Notes: generated by a model from the letters alone, not told the origin. A DNA stretch of 64,000 bases from Rickettsiella endosymbiont of Aleochara curtula (GCF_964030935.1 NZ_OZ034990.1:620001-684000); one strand, 5' to 3'; counted from the first letter of the stretch, positions 1 to 9,252 are shown. Translations and numbers: made by a program.

Positions 1-399
1 GCCCTGCTGCTTCCCATAATCTAAAGCAGTGACAAGATTAGGGCTAATATTTTTTTCTAAATCTCCTCCTCCCACAGACAAGACAAACAACATATCTTGG
101 GCAGACAAATGACTAGTCGCCAACCAGCTTGAAAAAACAGTATTCCAACCTTCATCATTAGCGCGCGCGGTTAATTCAGCGATATTATCGGTTGGAGCGT
201 AAGCTTCAATTCCTACAATTTTTCTAAAATCATTCACTGCATGCGAAGCATTCGCCGCGCTACCACCTACACCCAAAAAAAATAGGCGGCCTTTTATTTG
301 CCTTAGCTCTAGTAATAATTCTACTATTCGTTCAATATGTTTTAAATTTAACTTATCAATTATAAGCTTAGTTTCGGTTAGAAATTTTTCTGCGAACAT
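1..399 (-). CDS. Sedoheptulose-7-phosphate isomerase-like SIS protein (3' end outside window)
   Basis: The N-terminal 133 codons of a SIS-domain sugar-phosphate isomerase; the C-terminus lies off the left edge. The start is the ATG at 397-399. Visible features are an N-terminal helix, then LFFLGVGGSAANASHAVNDF (a phosphate-binding GxGGSA loop typical of GmhA-like SIS proteins), and a second Ser-rich segment around SVGGGDLEKN. GmhA converts sedoheptulose-7-P to D-glycero-D-manno-heptose-7-P, the first step of heptose-nucleotide synthesis. The kinase and nucleotidyltransferase of the GDP-heptose branch follow in the same orientation, which supports this role. The sequence is more divergent than housekeeping GmhA, so it may be a paralogue dedicated to the surface polysaccharide. 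Substrate is inferred from context. Confidence 0.75.
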   Translation of the reverse strand, partial: MFAEKFLTETKLIIDKLNLKHIERIVELLLELRQIKGRLFFLGVGGSAANASHAVNDFRKIVGIEAYAPTDNIAELTARANDEGWNTVFSSWLATSHLSAQDMLFVLSVGGGDLEKNISPNLVTALDYGKQQG

Positions 400-429
400 A
401 TAAAATCCATGTAATAATTAAATAAAAAA

Positions 430-1167
430 TTAACTTTCAAGTTCGAAATGCTGTTTAGGCCGAAAATTCATCCCTATAGAAATATTACACCAAGTATAAG
501 GTAATAATTTCAACGGAAAAAATTCACGTGATTCTAATTTGAAATAAGGGGTAATCTCATCTAAAATTTCTTGAGGAACATTGACATGTTCTCGCTCTAT
601 AAACCATTTATAAGGTTGTTGATATCTTTTTTCAAAAATTCTTTGGATAGAGATCCTTCTTCCAATTGAGTAACCAAATCCTCCCTCACAAGGAATGACA
701 ATAGAAAAAACTCCATTCTGTTTATGGCATACGCGATAAATTTCTTTGATGGCTTTAGGCAAATTTGGAAGATGTTCTAATACATGCGACGCAATAACTC
801 GATCAAATTCATGATCTTGTGCAGAAATCTTTTCTTGACAATCACCCACCCATACTTGAATATCCGAGTGGTTATTGCGTATGCCTTCAGCCATATTCTC
901 TCTTAATTCAAGAGCAACATAATTTTTCCGCTGTAAATCAGAAAGTTTTTCATGAAAAATATGCTCGCCTAATCCAGCACCAATTTCTAAAGTTTTAGTA
1001 AAAGTAAGAGGCCGGTTTTTAATTATATAATTATTATTGAACCGCTCCAAAAATGAAAATTTATTAGGAAAAATGGTATATAAATATTTTACAAAATCAT
1101 CACGTATCCACTTTTGTTCTTCAGTTAACTCTGAAAAAGTTTTAGGCCATTTTTCCCTATCGATCAT
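430..1167 (-). CDS. Class I SAM-dependent methyltransferase
   Basis: A 245-residue protein with a Rossmann methyltransferase core. Motif I is LEIGAGLGEH (about residues 60-70), followed by an acidic motif (VALELREN) and the post-motif segment DRVIASHVLEHLPNLPKAI, typical of Methyltransf_11 proteins. No signal peptide or membrane helix is visible, so it should be cytosolic. It overlaps the next upstream gene (the nucleotidyltransferase) by 4 bases, so the two are translationally coupled within the sugar-nucleotide operon. A likely job is O- or C-methylation of a nucleotide-linked sugar or the growing glycan. The acceptor cannot be read from sequence. Confidence 0.75.
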   Translation of the reverse strand: MIDREKWPKTFSELTEEQKWIRDDFVKYLYTIFPNKFSFLERFNNNYIIKNRPLTFTKTLEIGAGLGEHIFHEKLSDLQRKNYVALELRENMAEGIRNNHSDIQVWVGDCQEKISAQDHEFDRVIASHVLEHLPNLPKAIKEIYRVCHKQNGVFSIVIPCEGGFGYSIGRRISIQRIFEKRYQQPYKWFIEREHVNVPQEILDEITPYFKLESREFFPLKLLPYTWCNISIGMNFRPKQHFELES

Positions 1168-1874
1168 GCAACTGTCTTCCTTCGTATAACAAATTTTTTA
1201 AATTCATTTAAGCCGTTAATTGAACCTATCTCATAAAAATTCTGAAAAACTTCATAACTTACTAATCGATTCTCTGCTAATAGTATCTGATAAAGATCGC
1301 TTAAATCACTAAATGTAACATTATTAGAGAAAATATTTTTTTTAAACAAAGACAACCCAAAATCGATATAATTCATACTAATCGTTTTATTTTTTTTATC
1401 ATATTTTATAATACGATTATTATTAAATTCGATATTACTATTGTCTCCTCTATCATTATTTTTAAAAACAGTCATTAAAGCCGGTTTAGCTTGCCTTTCG
1501 AAAAAGTTCTGAATTTTTCTATAATCAATTGGTAAATAACTATCGCCAAATAAAACGAAAAAATTTTCTTCTAATAAGGATGTTGCTTTATATAAAGCAC
1601 CGGCTGTACCTAATAATTTTTTTCCATCGTCCGAATAAGCGACTGACAAGCCAAATTGTTTGCCATCCTTCACATATGCCCGGATTAAATCACCTAAATA
1701 ACCGATGCATAAAATCACTTTTTCGAAACCTTGACTTTTTAGTAAGCGTAATTGATGAGCAATAAATGGCTCTCCATCGATTAATATCAAAGATTTTGGT
1801 ATAGTTTTAGACAGTGATCCCAAACGAGTAGCCAGTCCACCTGCTAAAATAACTAAAGAAAATAATTTATCCAT
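1164..1874 (-). CDS. hddC: D-glycero-D-manno-heptose 1-phosphate guanylyltransferase-like nucleotidyltransferase
   Basis: A 236-residue nucleotidyltransferase. The N-terminus carries the nucleotide-binding signature LAGGLATRLGSLSKTIPKSL (about residues 11-30) followed by DGEPFIAHQLRLLKSQGFEK, the arrangement found in HddC/RmlA/GlmU-N type enzymes. FVLFGDSYLP near residue 105 is the metal-binding Asp region. HddC transfers GMP from GTP to heptose-1-phosphate. Length and motifs fit HddC, and the gene sits one base after the HddA-like kinase stop, as in known GDP-heptose operons. NTP and sugar specificity are inferred from neighbours; a GDP-mannose or dTDP-sugar enzyme cannot be excluded. Confidence 0.72.
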   Translation of the reverse strand: MDKLFSLVILAGGLATRLGSLSKTIPKSLILIDGEPFIAHQLRLLKSQGFEKVILCIGYLGDLIRAYVKDGKQFGLSVAYSDDGKKLLGTAGALYKATSLLEENFFVLFGDSYLPIDYRKIQNFFERQAKPALMTVFKNNDRGDNSNIEFNNNRIIKYDKKNKTISMNYIDFGLSLFKKNIFSNNVTFSDLSDLYQILLAENRLVSYEVFQNFYEIGSINGLNEFKKFVIRRKTVA

Positions 1875-1875
1875 T

Positions 1876-2859
1876 TCAAGATTGAGCGATTAATTTAGTA
1901 CCTTCAAAATCAAAGCGGAATCTCACTTCCTGTAAACCTGCTTCACGCATACTACGACGTAATAATATTTTATTCTGAGCAAAAAACATCAAGAATCCTC
2001 CTCCTCCTGCACCAATCAATTTTCCACCTAAAGCCCCATTTTTAAATGCCAACTCATACCATTGGTTAATTTTTTCATTACTCATTTTTTTAGATCGAGT
2101 CTGTTTATGTATCCAATGCTTATTCATCGAGGAAGAAAATCCAACTAAATCACCTGCTTCTAAAGCTGCTTTACTTTCTAAAGCAAGTTGTTTAATAAAG
2201 TGCAGATGCTCAATCATCTCTTGATCATTATTTTTACTTTTTTCGTCCTGCTCTTTTAGAATAGTTGATGCTGAACGTGAATATCCAGTAAAAAACAACA
2301 GTAAATTATCTTCAAGCTGATAAAGTGTATCGGGTGCTATTTTTAATGGGAAAGCATTAACTTTACCTTCTGATAAAAACTCGAAACAGGTTAAACCTCC
2401 ATAAGCCGCTATATATTGATCTTGTTTTCCAATAGGTTCTCCCAAACGTTCTAATTCAATATGACAAGCTTGTTCGGCTAAGTCCTGAGGATGAACTAAA
2501 TTCTTTTTAAAGGCATGCAGATTTTTCAAAAGAGAGGTAGTGAAACTCCCTGAGGATCCCAAACCTGTACCCGCAGGTATATCAGCCATACTGGAAATCT
2601 CTAAATGCGAGGCTTCGATACCGATATATTTTAGCGATTCTCGAATAATAGGATGTTGAATATCCTCAAGTTTATTGACCTTTTCTAAACTGGAATATTT
2701 TATAATTAAGTCTTCTACAAAAGTTTGATGTAGCGTGATATATACATATTTATCAATTGCTGCAGCAATTAGAAACCCACCATGCTCACGATAATAAGAA
2801 GGTAAATCTGTCCCGCCACCACCGAGAGAAATTCTTAAAGGACTACGCGTGATAAGCAT
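1876..2859 (-). CDS. hddA: D-glycero-D-manno-heptose 7-phosphate kinase (GHMP family)
   Basis: A 327-residue GHMP-superfamily kinase. The N-terminus RSPLRISLGGGGTDLPSYY (residues 6-24) is the signature of the HddA-like branch. The GHMP ATP loop PAGTGLGSSGS lies at about 95-105, and the C-terminal glycine-rich motif GGKLIGAGGGGF near 278-290. HddA phosphorylates D-glycero-D-manno-heptose-7-P at C1 before a phosphatase (GmhB) and HddC act. No GmhB-like phosphatase is visible in the window; it could lie beyond the left edge or elsewhere in the genome. The start overlaps the end of the upstream oxidoreductase gene by 17 bases. Confidence 0.82.
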   Translation of the reverse strand: MLITRSPLRISLGGGGTDLPSYYREHGGFLIAAAIDKYVYITLHQTFVEDLIIKYSSLEKVNKLEDIQHPIIRESLKYIGIEASHLEISSMADIPAGTGLGSSGSFTTSLLKNLHAFKKNLVHPQDLAEQACHIELERLGEPIGKQDQYIAAYGGLTCFEFLSEGKVNAFPLKIAPDTLYQLEDNLLLFFTGYSRSASTILKEQDEKSKNNDQEMIEHLHFIKQLALESKAALEAGDLVGFSSSMNKHWIHKQTRSKKMSNEKINQWYELAFKNGALGGKLIGAGGGGFLMFFAQNKILLRRSMREAGLQEVRFRFDFEGTKLIAQS

Positions 2860-3832
2860 AACCCGATCCTTGCGCTACTTTTTCAACTATCGTTAGCGCA
2901 GCATGAGCATCTTTCAATCCAGGATTAGCTGGGCGTTGATACTTAATATCATCCAATAGCGCTGTAAATTCAAGTTGCCAAGAGTCATCGCCCATTGGGT
3001 ATTCCCAAATATTAGTTTCAGGTGGACCCATTTCTGGTAACATTTTAAAATAGCTTAATCGCTCGACTCCGTAACTGCCGCCTAACCCTTGAATTTCTAG
3101 CTTGGCTTTTTTACCGTAAATTTCAAAAGAAAATAAATTCTTCCACTCAGTGCAACTTGCATGGAGAAACGCAGTTTGTTTTGCAGCTGTTCTTAATAAA
3201 ATAAATCCGTTATCATCCACAGGCCTATCCCAATAATAAGTATGTGCAAAACCATCTACTTCAGCAAATTCACCTAAAAACCAGCGTGAGAGATCAACTA
3301 AATGTATTCCTTTATCAAGTAATTCACCACCACCCGACAATTCAGGGTTAGAACGCCATTCTTTATCGTAGCCTATTCGACCCCCATGTCCGTAACGCCC
3401 TCTAATAAACATTAATTCACCTAATTCACCTGTTTGATATATTTCATATGCTTTCGATAATGCTTTATGGTAACGATGATTAAACCCTACTTTCGCTACA
3501 ACATTAGAGTTTTTCATTGCCGCCATAACAGGTTCCAACTCTTTACTAAACCTAGCACCAGGCTTTTCAATTAACACATTTTTTTTTGCTTTAATAGCCG
3601 CTAAGCTAATTTCAGTTAATACTTCGTGCGTAGTGGCTATAATAACAATATCTATCTCTGACTTAGTCATAACCTCTTGCCAGCTTGATAAAACCTGACA
3701 ACCAGGTGATTGAATCGCTAAATTTTGTGCACGCTGCAAATTTTTATCGACGCAGTATAATAAATGTCCACCTTTTAAATATTGAGCTCGTTTATTACCA
3801 ATCAAACCACAGCCAATAATAGCAACATTCAT
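2843..3832 (-). CDS. Gfo/Idh/MocA family oxidoreductase
   Basis: A 329-residue NAD(P)-dependent oxidoreductase. The N-terminal Rossmann motif VAIIGCGLIGNKRA is at residues 3-16. IIATTHEVL and VLIEKPGARFSKE (the EKP motif with the cofactor-proximal Lys, about residues 90-96) follow, then the GGGELLDKGIHLVDLSRWFL segment in the C-terminal substrate domain. These enzymes oxidise or reduce hydroxyls of sugars or sugar nucleotides. The 4-base overlap with the SDR upstream and 17-base overlap with hddA downstream place it in a tightly coupled operon. The exact carbon acted on is unknown; a keto-sugar reduction in a modified heptose pathway is one possibility. Confidence 0.78.
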   Translation of the reverse strand: MNVAIIGCGLIGNKRAQYLKGGHLLYCVDKNLQRAQNLAIQSPGCQVLSSWQEVMTKSEIDIVIIATTHEVLTEISLAAIKAKKNVLIEKPGARFSKELEPVMAAMKNSNVVAKVGFNHRYHKALSKAYEIYQTGELGELMFIRGRYGHGGRIGYDKEWRSNPELSGGGELLDKGIHLVDLSRWFLGEFAEVDGFAHTYYWDRPVDDNGFILLRTAAKQTAFLHASCTEWKNLFSFEIYGKKAKLEIQGLGGSYGVERLSYFKMLPEMGPPETNIWEYPMGDDSWQLEFTALLDDIKYQRPANPGLKDAHAALTIVEKVAQGSGYAYHA

Positions 3833-4701
3833 GACATATCTTCCTCATATTTTTTACAGTTTTCAGGTTTAATTCTACGTAAGGTATAAATATCCGTCAT
3901 AGCAATTTCTGGATAATATTCATGTAAATTGCTCCATGGATCCCAAACAGCACTAATCAATTTCCCAGTAATGCCATCTGCTATATCCGAAGCAAGATAA
4001 ACTGATAGATCTGCCGCCAATTCTGGTGAAGATCCGCCGGATTTTGCTTGTTCAAGTGAAATTTGATAAAATTTATCTCCTACATTTTCTGGTCCAGCAC
4101 ATAACACCTCATTTAAAAAATCGGTATTCAATGCGCCCGGAGAAATAGCCATCACATCAATGTTAAATGCTTGTAATTCATTGGCAAGTGTTTCAGAAAA
4201 ACGCACAATACCCGCTTTCGAAGCAGCATAAGCACTAAAGTTTGGCATAGGCTTAGTTGCTCCCCCACCTGATATAATAATAATTTTTCCCTTTTTTTGC
4301 TTTTTTAGGAAAGGAATAACTGCTCGGCATTGCAGAACCGTGCCTTTCAAATTAATATCTATTGCATCACTCCATGCTTGCCAATCGAGCGTTTCAAGCG
4401 GCCCTTTAGGTCCATAAATTCCGGCATTTGCCACTAAAATATCTATACCACCCAATTCTTCTTCAGCTGTTTTAATTAAATATTCTACTTGCTCAGGCGA
4501 AGCTACATCAGTAGGAATAGCTATCACTTTGGTATTAACAGGTGCAATAGACTGTAATTCAGCTTGTTTTTTTAAAAGTTGGATTTTATCTCTCGCACAA
4601 ATCACCACATTAGCACCCGCTTCCACATAGGCTTGTGCAATCGCTGATCCCAAGCCTTTACTAGCTCCACTAATAATAGCTTTTTTATTGAGTAATTTCA
4701 T
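3829..4701 (-). CDS. Short-chain dehydrogenase/reductase
   Basis: A 290-residue classical SDR. The cofactor loop is AIISGASKGLGSAIA (about residues 8-22). VANAGIYGPKG stands for the NNAG structural motif. The catalytic region is IISGGG followed by SAYAASKAG (YxxxK, about residues 158-162). The C-terminal ~50 residues extend past the usual core (SAVWDPW, then YTLRRIKPENCKKYEEDMS), so it is somewhat longer than a standard 250-residue SDR. It is coupled by overlap to the oxidoreductase downstream and the dehydrogenase upstream, so it probably acts on the same sugar nucleotide or a related intermediate. Substrate unknown. Confidence 0.75.
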   Translation of the reverse strand: MKLLNKKAIISGASKGLGSAIAQAYVEAGANVVICARDKIQLLKKQAELQSIAPVNTKVIAIPTDVASPEQVEYLIKTAEEELGGIDILVANAGIYGPKGPLETLDWQAWSDAIDINLKGTVLQCRAVIPFLKKQKKGKIIIISGGGATKPMPNFSAYAASKAGIVRFSETLANELQAFNIDVMAISPGALNTDFLNEVLCAGPENVGDKFYQISLEQAKSGGSSPELAADLSVYLASDIADGITGKLISAVWDPWSNLHEYYPEIAMTDIYTLRRIKPENCKKYEEDMS

Positions 4702-5989
4702 TACTACATCCTACTCTAAAATATTTAATAGCTGTTTTATCTTCTAGTTGTTCACTTAAAAAACCATTTGTATCGAATATATAAGGTTTTCGCAATTCTG
4801 TATCTAAATGTTCTATTTGGATATTCCTGAATTCAGGATATTCGGTTCCAATAACAACTGCATTAGCTTTAAAGAGTGCGGATTTCATATCTTGTTGCAA
4901 ATAAATTTTTTTTTCGAATTTAGGTGGTAATTTTTTTAAAACAGGGTCATAAGCATTTACAATTGCGCCTTGTGAGTTAAGCCATAAACTAATATTAATC
5001 GCTAAAGAATGTCTCAAAGTATCCGTTCCCGACTTATAGGTTAAACCTAAAATAGCAAATTTTTTATCCTTTAAATTTACGATCGTTTCACTTATTTTTT
5101 TTTGCAACCAATTATTATGTTTTTGATTGCTGAGCAAAACAGACTGAAAAAAATTTGAACTTTGCTGGCAAGCCTCATTGATTTTCACTAAATAATTAAT
5201 ATCTCTTGCTAACGTACCTCCAGAAAATCCTATTCCTGGGCATAAATAAGACTTTGCGCCTATTCTCAAATCAGCCTTTAATCCTAGTGATACAGCACTA
5301 GCATCTGCACCAAAATATTCACATAGTGTAGATACTTCATTAATAAAAACAATCGAAGTTGCTAAAAAAGCATTAAGTGCATGTTTAGTCATTTCTGCCG
5401 ATTCAATAGACATCCAAATTATTTTATCCGCTATCGGTTGTAATAAATCTTTAATAATAGGTTTATGAGATTCTGAACGAACACCCATGATAATGCGGTC
5501 GGGTTGCAAAAACAAATCGATTGATTTACCAAGACGTAAATTTTCTGGGGAATAGACAAAATCTATCTGTTTCTTATTATTATCCTGGAGAAACATATTG
5601 TTTATTTCTTGAGTAGTGCCTATAGGTATTTGAGAAGAAATAATAATTAAGACATTATTTTTAAAGTAAGGAAATAACATTTTTAATCTATTTTTAATTT
5701 GATTAACATCAGCCTGGCCTAAATCATTAATAGACGTGTCATAAGTTATCCAAATAACATCTAAATTTTGAAGATAAGCTGGATCATTAGTGAAAAACAG
5801 TGTATTGGATTGTTTAGCGATACTAATAAGCTCGGTAAGTCCTGGTTCATAAATAGGAGGGGAGCACTGATTCAAATTGGCAATAACTTGAGAATCCTCA
5901 TCATAGGCAATGACCGTATGGCCAAACTTTGTTAAACATGCTGCTGTAACACAGCCAAGATGCCATAAGCCTATTACAGCCACTTTCAT
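4685..5989 (-). CDS. UDP-glucose/GDP-mannose dehydrogenase family protein lacking the catalytic Cys
   Basis: A 434-residue protein with the three-part fold of nucleotide-sugar dehydrogenases: an N-terminal NAD domain (VAVIGLWHLGCVTAACL), a central domain with conserved K202 and N206 in EMTKHALNAFLATSIVFINE, and a C-terminal domain beginning near LGLTYKSGTDTLRHS. The family active site GFGGSCFPKD is here GFSGGTLARD, residues 254-263: Thr259 replaces the Cys that forms the thiohemiacetal, and Arg replaces the Lys. A Cys does occur at residue 250 but in a different position. The four-electron oxidation to a uronic acid is therefore doubtful. It may do a two-electron oxidation or other chemistry. 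The codons were checked on the minus strand around 5200-5245. Confidence 0.75.
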   Translation of the reverse strand: MKVAVIGLWHLGCVTAACLTKFGHTVIAYDEDSQVIANLNQCSPPIYEPGLTELISIAKQSNTLFFTNDPAYLQNLDVIWITYDTSINDLGQADVNQIKNRLKMLFPYFKNNVLIIISSQIPIGTTQEINNMFLQDNNKKQIDFVYSPENLRLGKSIDLFLQPDRIIMGVRSESHKPIIKDLLQPIADKIIWMSIESAEMTKHALNAFLATSIVFINEVSTLCEYFGADASAVSLGLKADLRIGAKSYLCPGIGFSGGTLARDINYLVKINEACQQSSNFFQSVLLSNQKHNNWLQKKISETIVNLKDKKFAILGLTYKSGTDTLRHSLAINISLWLNSQGAIVNAYDPVLKKLPPKFEKKIYLQQDMKSALFKANAVVIGTEYPEFRNIQIEHLDTELRKPYIFDTNGFLSEQLEDKTAIKYFRVGCSNEITQ

Positions 5990-6945
5990 ACTCTAACCTC
6001 TATTAAGTCAACATTCTCTCTTAAATAATCTAGGGTTTTGATTATACTTTGCTGAATACTAAATTTAGGTTCCCATCCTAATTTACATATCTTTTTGCAG
6101 TCTAAGTATATAAAAGGGCTATCACCTACCCACCCCCGTTTTCCTCCTGAATATATTAATCCGGGTGAAATATCTAAAGCTTCTGTAATCCATTTAACCG
6201 AGTCTTTAACCTGGCAATAACCGTTTACACCTAAATTAAATATATTGATATGTTCATTAGATTTTTTTAATGCTAAAAGAATGGCATCAATACAATCTTG
6301 TACGTATAAATAAGATTTAGTTTGGTTTCCATCACCTAAAATTTTTAATTGTGTAGGATTACTTTTTAACTGCTTGTAAAAATCAAATACGTGACCATGG
6401 GTGTAACGTTCACCCAAAATAGATACAAATCGAAAAATATAGGACTGTAAGTCGAAAGCTTCACTATAGGCTTGTATTAAACCTTCAGCAGCTACCTTCG
6501 AAGCTCCATATAATGAGGTTTGTATTGGAAAAGGAGCATTTTCAGGAGTAGGAATAATATTGGACTCACCATATACAGATCCGGTAGAAGAAAAAATTAT
6601 TTTTTTTATACGTTTAATACGCATAGCCTCTAACACATTATAAGTTGCAATTGTATTTTGCTGTAAATCTTTACCGGTATGTTTAATGCCGTCTTTAACG
6701 TCCGCGTTAGCAGCAAAATGAAATACTCCATCACAATGCGAAGGAATGCTTACTAGTAAAGTTTTTTGATCTAGACAATCTCCTTGAATAAACTTAAAAG
6801 TAGAAAATTGTTCTGCACCTTGTAAAAACCCGAGAAAACCAGTATTTAAATTGTCATAGCCAATGACTTGGTGTCCTTGCATCAAAAGCCGATCAACTAA
6901 ATGACTCCCAATAAATCCCGCACTACCTGTTACAAAATAATTCAT
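5986..6945 (-). CDS. NAD-dependent sugar-nucleotide epimerase/dehydratase
   Basis: A 319-residue extended SDR of the GalE-like group. The cofactor loop is VTGSAGFIGSHLVDRL (residues 5-20). SSTGSVYGE carries the active-site Ser/Thr, and YGASKVAAE supplies the YxxxK pair (about residues 149-153). FRFVSILGERYTHGHVFDF and a late RGWVGDSP segment match the substrate-binding half of UDP/GDP-sugar epimerases. It is the first gene of the operon as read on the minus strand and overlaps the dehydrogenase by 4 bases. It could be a 4-epimerase or a 4,6-dehydratase; sequence alone does not decide. Confidence 0.78.
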   Translation of the reverse strand: MNYFVTGSAGFIGSHLVDRLLMQGHQVIGYDNLNTGFLGFLQGAEQFSTFKFIQGDCLDQKTLLVSIPSHCDGVFHFAANADVKDGIKHTGKDLQQNTIATYNVLEAMRIKRIKKIIFSSTGSVYGESNIIPTPENAPFPIQTSLYGASKVAAEGLIQAYSEAFDLQSYIFRFVSILGERYTHGHVFDFYKQLKSNPTQLKILGDGNQTKSYLYVQDCIDAILLALKKSNEHINIFNLGVNGYCQVKDSVKWITEALDISPGLIYSGGKRGWVGDSPFIYLDCKKICKLGWEPKFSIQQSIIKTLDYLRENVDLIEVRV

Positions 6946-7044
6946 TTTAAAATTCCTTTTTAATATTAAATTAAAATTATTTATAAAGTATTATTACATA
7001 ATATTTAGTTGATATTTTTTTAACCGTAGTAAATACTATCTTAT

Positions 7045-9180
7045 TCAATTTTTTTCATCAAAAGATATAGCTGAAACAAAAAGACCCAACTTACGAGTAT
7101 CCGGACTTACAATAACTTCATTAGGGGAAATTGGGGTTTTAAAAAGAAACTCTATTTCTAATAGATTATCATTTTTAATAAAATTACTAGGAATTTCAAT
7201 TTTTCTGATATTCGAATAATTGTTTAATTTGTAATCCAAATGTCCCACATATTCATGATTCACTGTAACATCAACAGCTAACATAGAGTGTTTTAAACAA
7301 AGAAAAGGCATTGCATCTATGGTTAATATAAGATTGGAATTTGTGTTTTTAGGTAAATTAATTAGAAAATTTGCCTTTTCTCCATCGGTCCATATCCCTT
7401 TTGCTTCTGGTAAACTCCAACCATTTTTTAAGACCAGATAGTCCGTAAAATTATTATCAATATTTGTCTTAAAAAAAATATTAGTGCCAAATTTATATAA
7501 TTTGTAATCCAACCAGTCCGATTTTTCAGCTGTTGAGGAAACATGAGTCATATTAGGAAGTAATATATAAAAATTATCGGCCTTACTCACTTGATAAGAA
7601 GTAGAAATTTTTCTATTATCAATCATTTGTCGCATTGCTGAATCTTTAATAATATAGATAGCATCTTTATCTAATTTACCCTGTAAAAAATATTTTACTA
7701 AACTATCTTTTAATTTAATAAGTTTTTTATTATCAACTCTAGCAAAATATCCTATGTTAATACTTAATCTATTAAACGCCGCATAATGTAGAATGGGCAA
7801 TAGATTCCAATCAAATACTGGAAATACGTAAATGATTTTTTTATATTTTTTAGCTATTTCTGACCAAATAGGTGATTTTAATGGAGAAACATAGACAGGC
7901 GCATAGTTTAACAAATTTCTAAAATTAAAATATATATTGGATGAATCAATTATTTGTAATATCAAGCAAATAATAATTAATACTTTGGCTGTGAAATTTT
8001 TGTAGTTTTTTATAATACAATATAACGTACCTAAATATATAAAATAATAAAAAGGAAGCGCCATACGTGCTGAAACTCGAAATATATCAAATATTTTTGG
8101 CAAGCTGTAATCAAACAGTTCGTATTGTCCTAATGCAACATGTGTTGACAAGGCATAAAGCAATAATAAAAAAGAGATGCTAAATAAACAGATTACTTTC
8201 TTAGCATGAAAAATTATTTTCGTATATTTTGACTCGATTAATTTAGGCAATCCAAGCAAAATTAATATAATTATACCCATACCTAAATACACAAATCCTT
8301 CGTAGATTTCTCCAGTTATTTTTGGCTGATTCCTCAATATATGAGACCAACTAGTAAAACCTAAGCCATCAGTAGGGTCAATAAATGACAATAAGTTAAT
8401 TCTAAAATAACCTAAGCCTCCGGTCTCATACCCACTTTGTAATATAAAATATCCCGCTTGCCATATGACTAACATTAAAATTAAATTATTTACTAAAATA
8501 TATTCTAATACTTTTAAAAGTGTCAACTCTTTAAATAACCATCGATTTAAAAGATCAGCCACCCACAGAGCTAACAACATAAATAAAAAATAAGGATGCA
8601 CTAAGCTACCAATAATTAATAATAATAGCCATACATAATTTTTATAGTTAAAAGAAAAATATAAAAAAAAAGCCGCCAAAATTAACCAGTGACCTAAAAA
8701 AGGGATAGAAGCATGTAAGCGCCATATTAGTGGAGGGGATAAAACAAAAAATATACATCCAAAAAATTTTATCAAAACATCATTGGTAATTTTTGCAAGC
8801 AATTTCCAAGAGAAAATTGCTTGCAAAATAAAACTAAGTAATATCCATAAACCATAATACTGAAAAGGGGTTGGCAATAAAAAAGAAATTAATTTGAAAG
8901 GAAAAGCAAAAATAAAAAGAGGTTCAGCATAGATAATTGAACCTCCAATTCCCATACCATAGGAAAAGTTAGATCCTAAAGGGTTTTGTAAAATTGGGGT
9001 ATGTCTAAAAAATTGCCAAGCATATAAACCATTAGCTGTATCAACATTTAATAATAACCAATTTATGTTGCTCGGCCATAAAATCTTTCCTCCTGTCACA
9101 AATATAAATGCAGAAACGCCCAATAAAATAGGCAATAATAAGGAGGAGTAATTTTTTAGTTTATTCATATAAATTTTCAA
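7045..9180 (-). CDS. Polytopic membrane protein, DUF6311-like, GT-C-like (paralogue 1)
   Basis: A 711-residue protein: about 450 residues of hydrophobic segments, then a soluble C-terminal part of roughly 250 residues. After the first helix (ILLGVSAFIFVTGGKILWP) comes a loop with DTANGLYAWQFFRHTP and NPLGSNFSYGMGIGGSIIYA, nearly identical in the two paralogues downstream. An acidic residue in the first external loop (the D of DTANG) resembles the catalytic Asp of GT-C glycosyltransferases. The C-terminal region ends in strands such as LEIEFLFKTPISPNEV. I recognise the family as DUF6311-like; biochemical function is not established. With a GtrB-type enzyme next door, a polyprenyl-phosphate-sugar dependent transferase is a reasonable inference. 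Confidence 0.7.
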   Translation of the reverse strand: MKIYMNKLKNYSSLLLPILLGVSAFIFVTGGKILWPSNINWLLLNVDTANGLYAWQFFRHTPILQNPLGSNFSYGMGIGGSIIYAEPLFIFAFPFKLISFLLPTPFQYYGLWILLSFILQAIFSWKLLAKITNDVLIKFFGCIFFVLSPPLIWRLHASIPFLGHWLILAAFFLYFSFNYKNYVWLLLLIIGSLVHPYFLFMLLALWVADLLNRWLFKELTLLKVLEYILVNNLILMLVIWQAGYFILQSGYETGGLGYFRINLLSFIDPTDGLGFTSWSHILRNQPKITGEIYEGFVYLGMGIIILILLGLPKLIESKYTKIIFHAKKVICLFSISFLLLLYALSTHVALGQYELFDYSLPKIFDIFRVSARMALPFYYFIYLGTLYCIIKNYKNFTAKVLIIICLILQIIDSSNIYFNFRNLLNYAPVYVSPLKSPIWSEIAKKYKKIIYVFPVFDWNLLPILHYAAFNRLSINIGYFARVDNKKLIKLKDSLVKYFLQGKLDKDAIYIIKDSAMRQMIDNRKISTSYQVSKADNFYILLPNMTHVSSTAEKSDWLDYKLYKFGTNIFFKTNIDNNFTDYLVLKNGWSLPEAKGIWTDGEKANFLINLPKNTNSNLILTIDAMPFLCLKHSMLAVDVTVNHEYVGHLDYKLNNYSNIRKIEIPSNFIKNDNLLEIEFLFKTPISPNEVIVSPDTRKLGLFVSAISFDEKN

Positions 9181-9252
9181 ATTTTAGGATAACTATTCAA
9201 TATACTCCATAAAAGATTAAGTTATAATCTTACTAAAATATAGCGAAGATGA

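Noticed and set aside
5230-5240. Cys250 as the catalytic Cys of the nucleotide-sugar dehydrogenase
   Set aside because: It is nine residues before the aligned position and on the other side of the PG turn; the aligned residue is Thr259.
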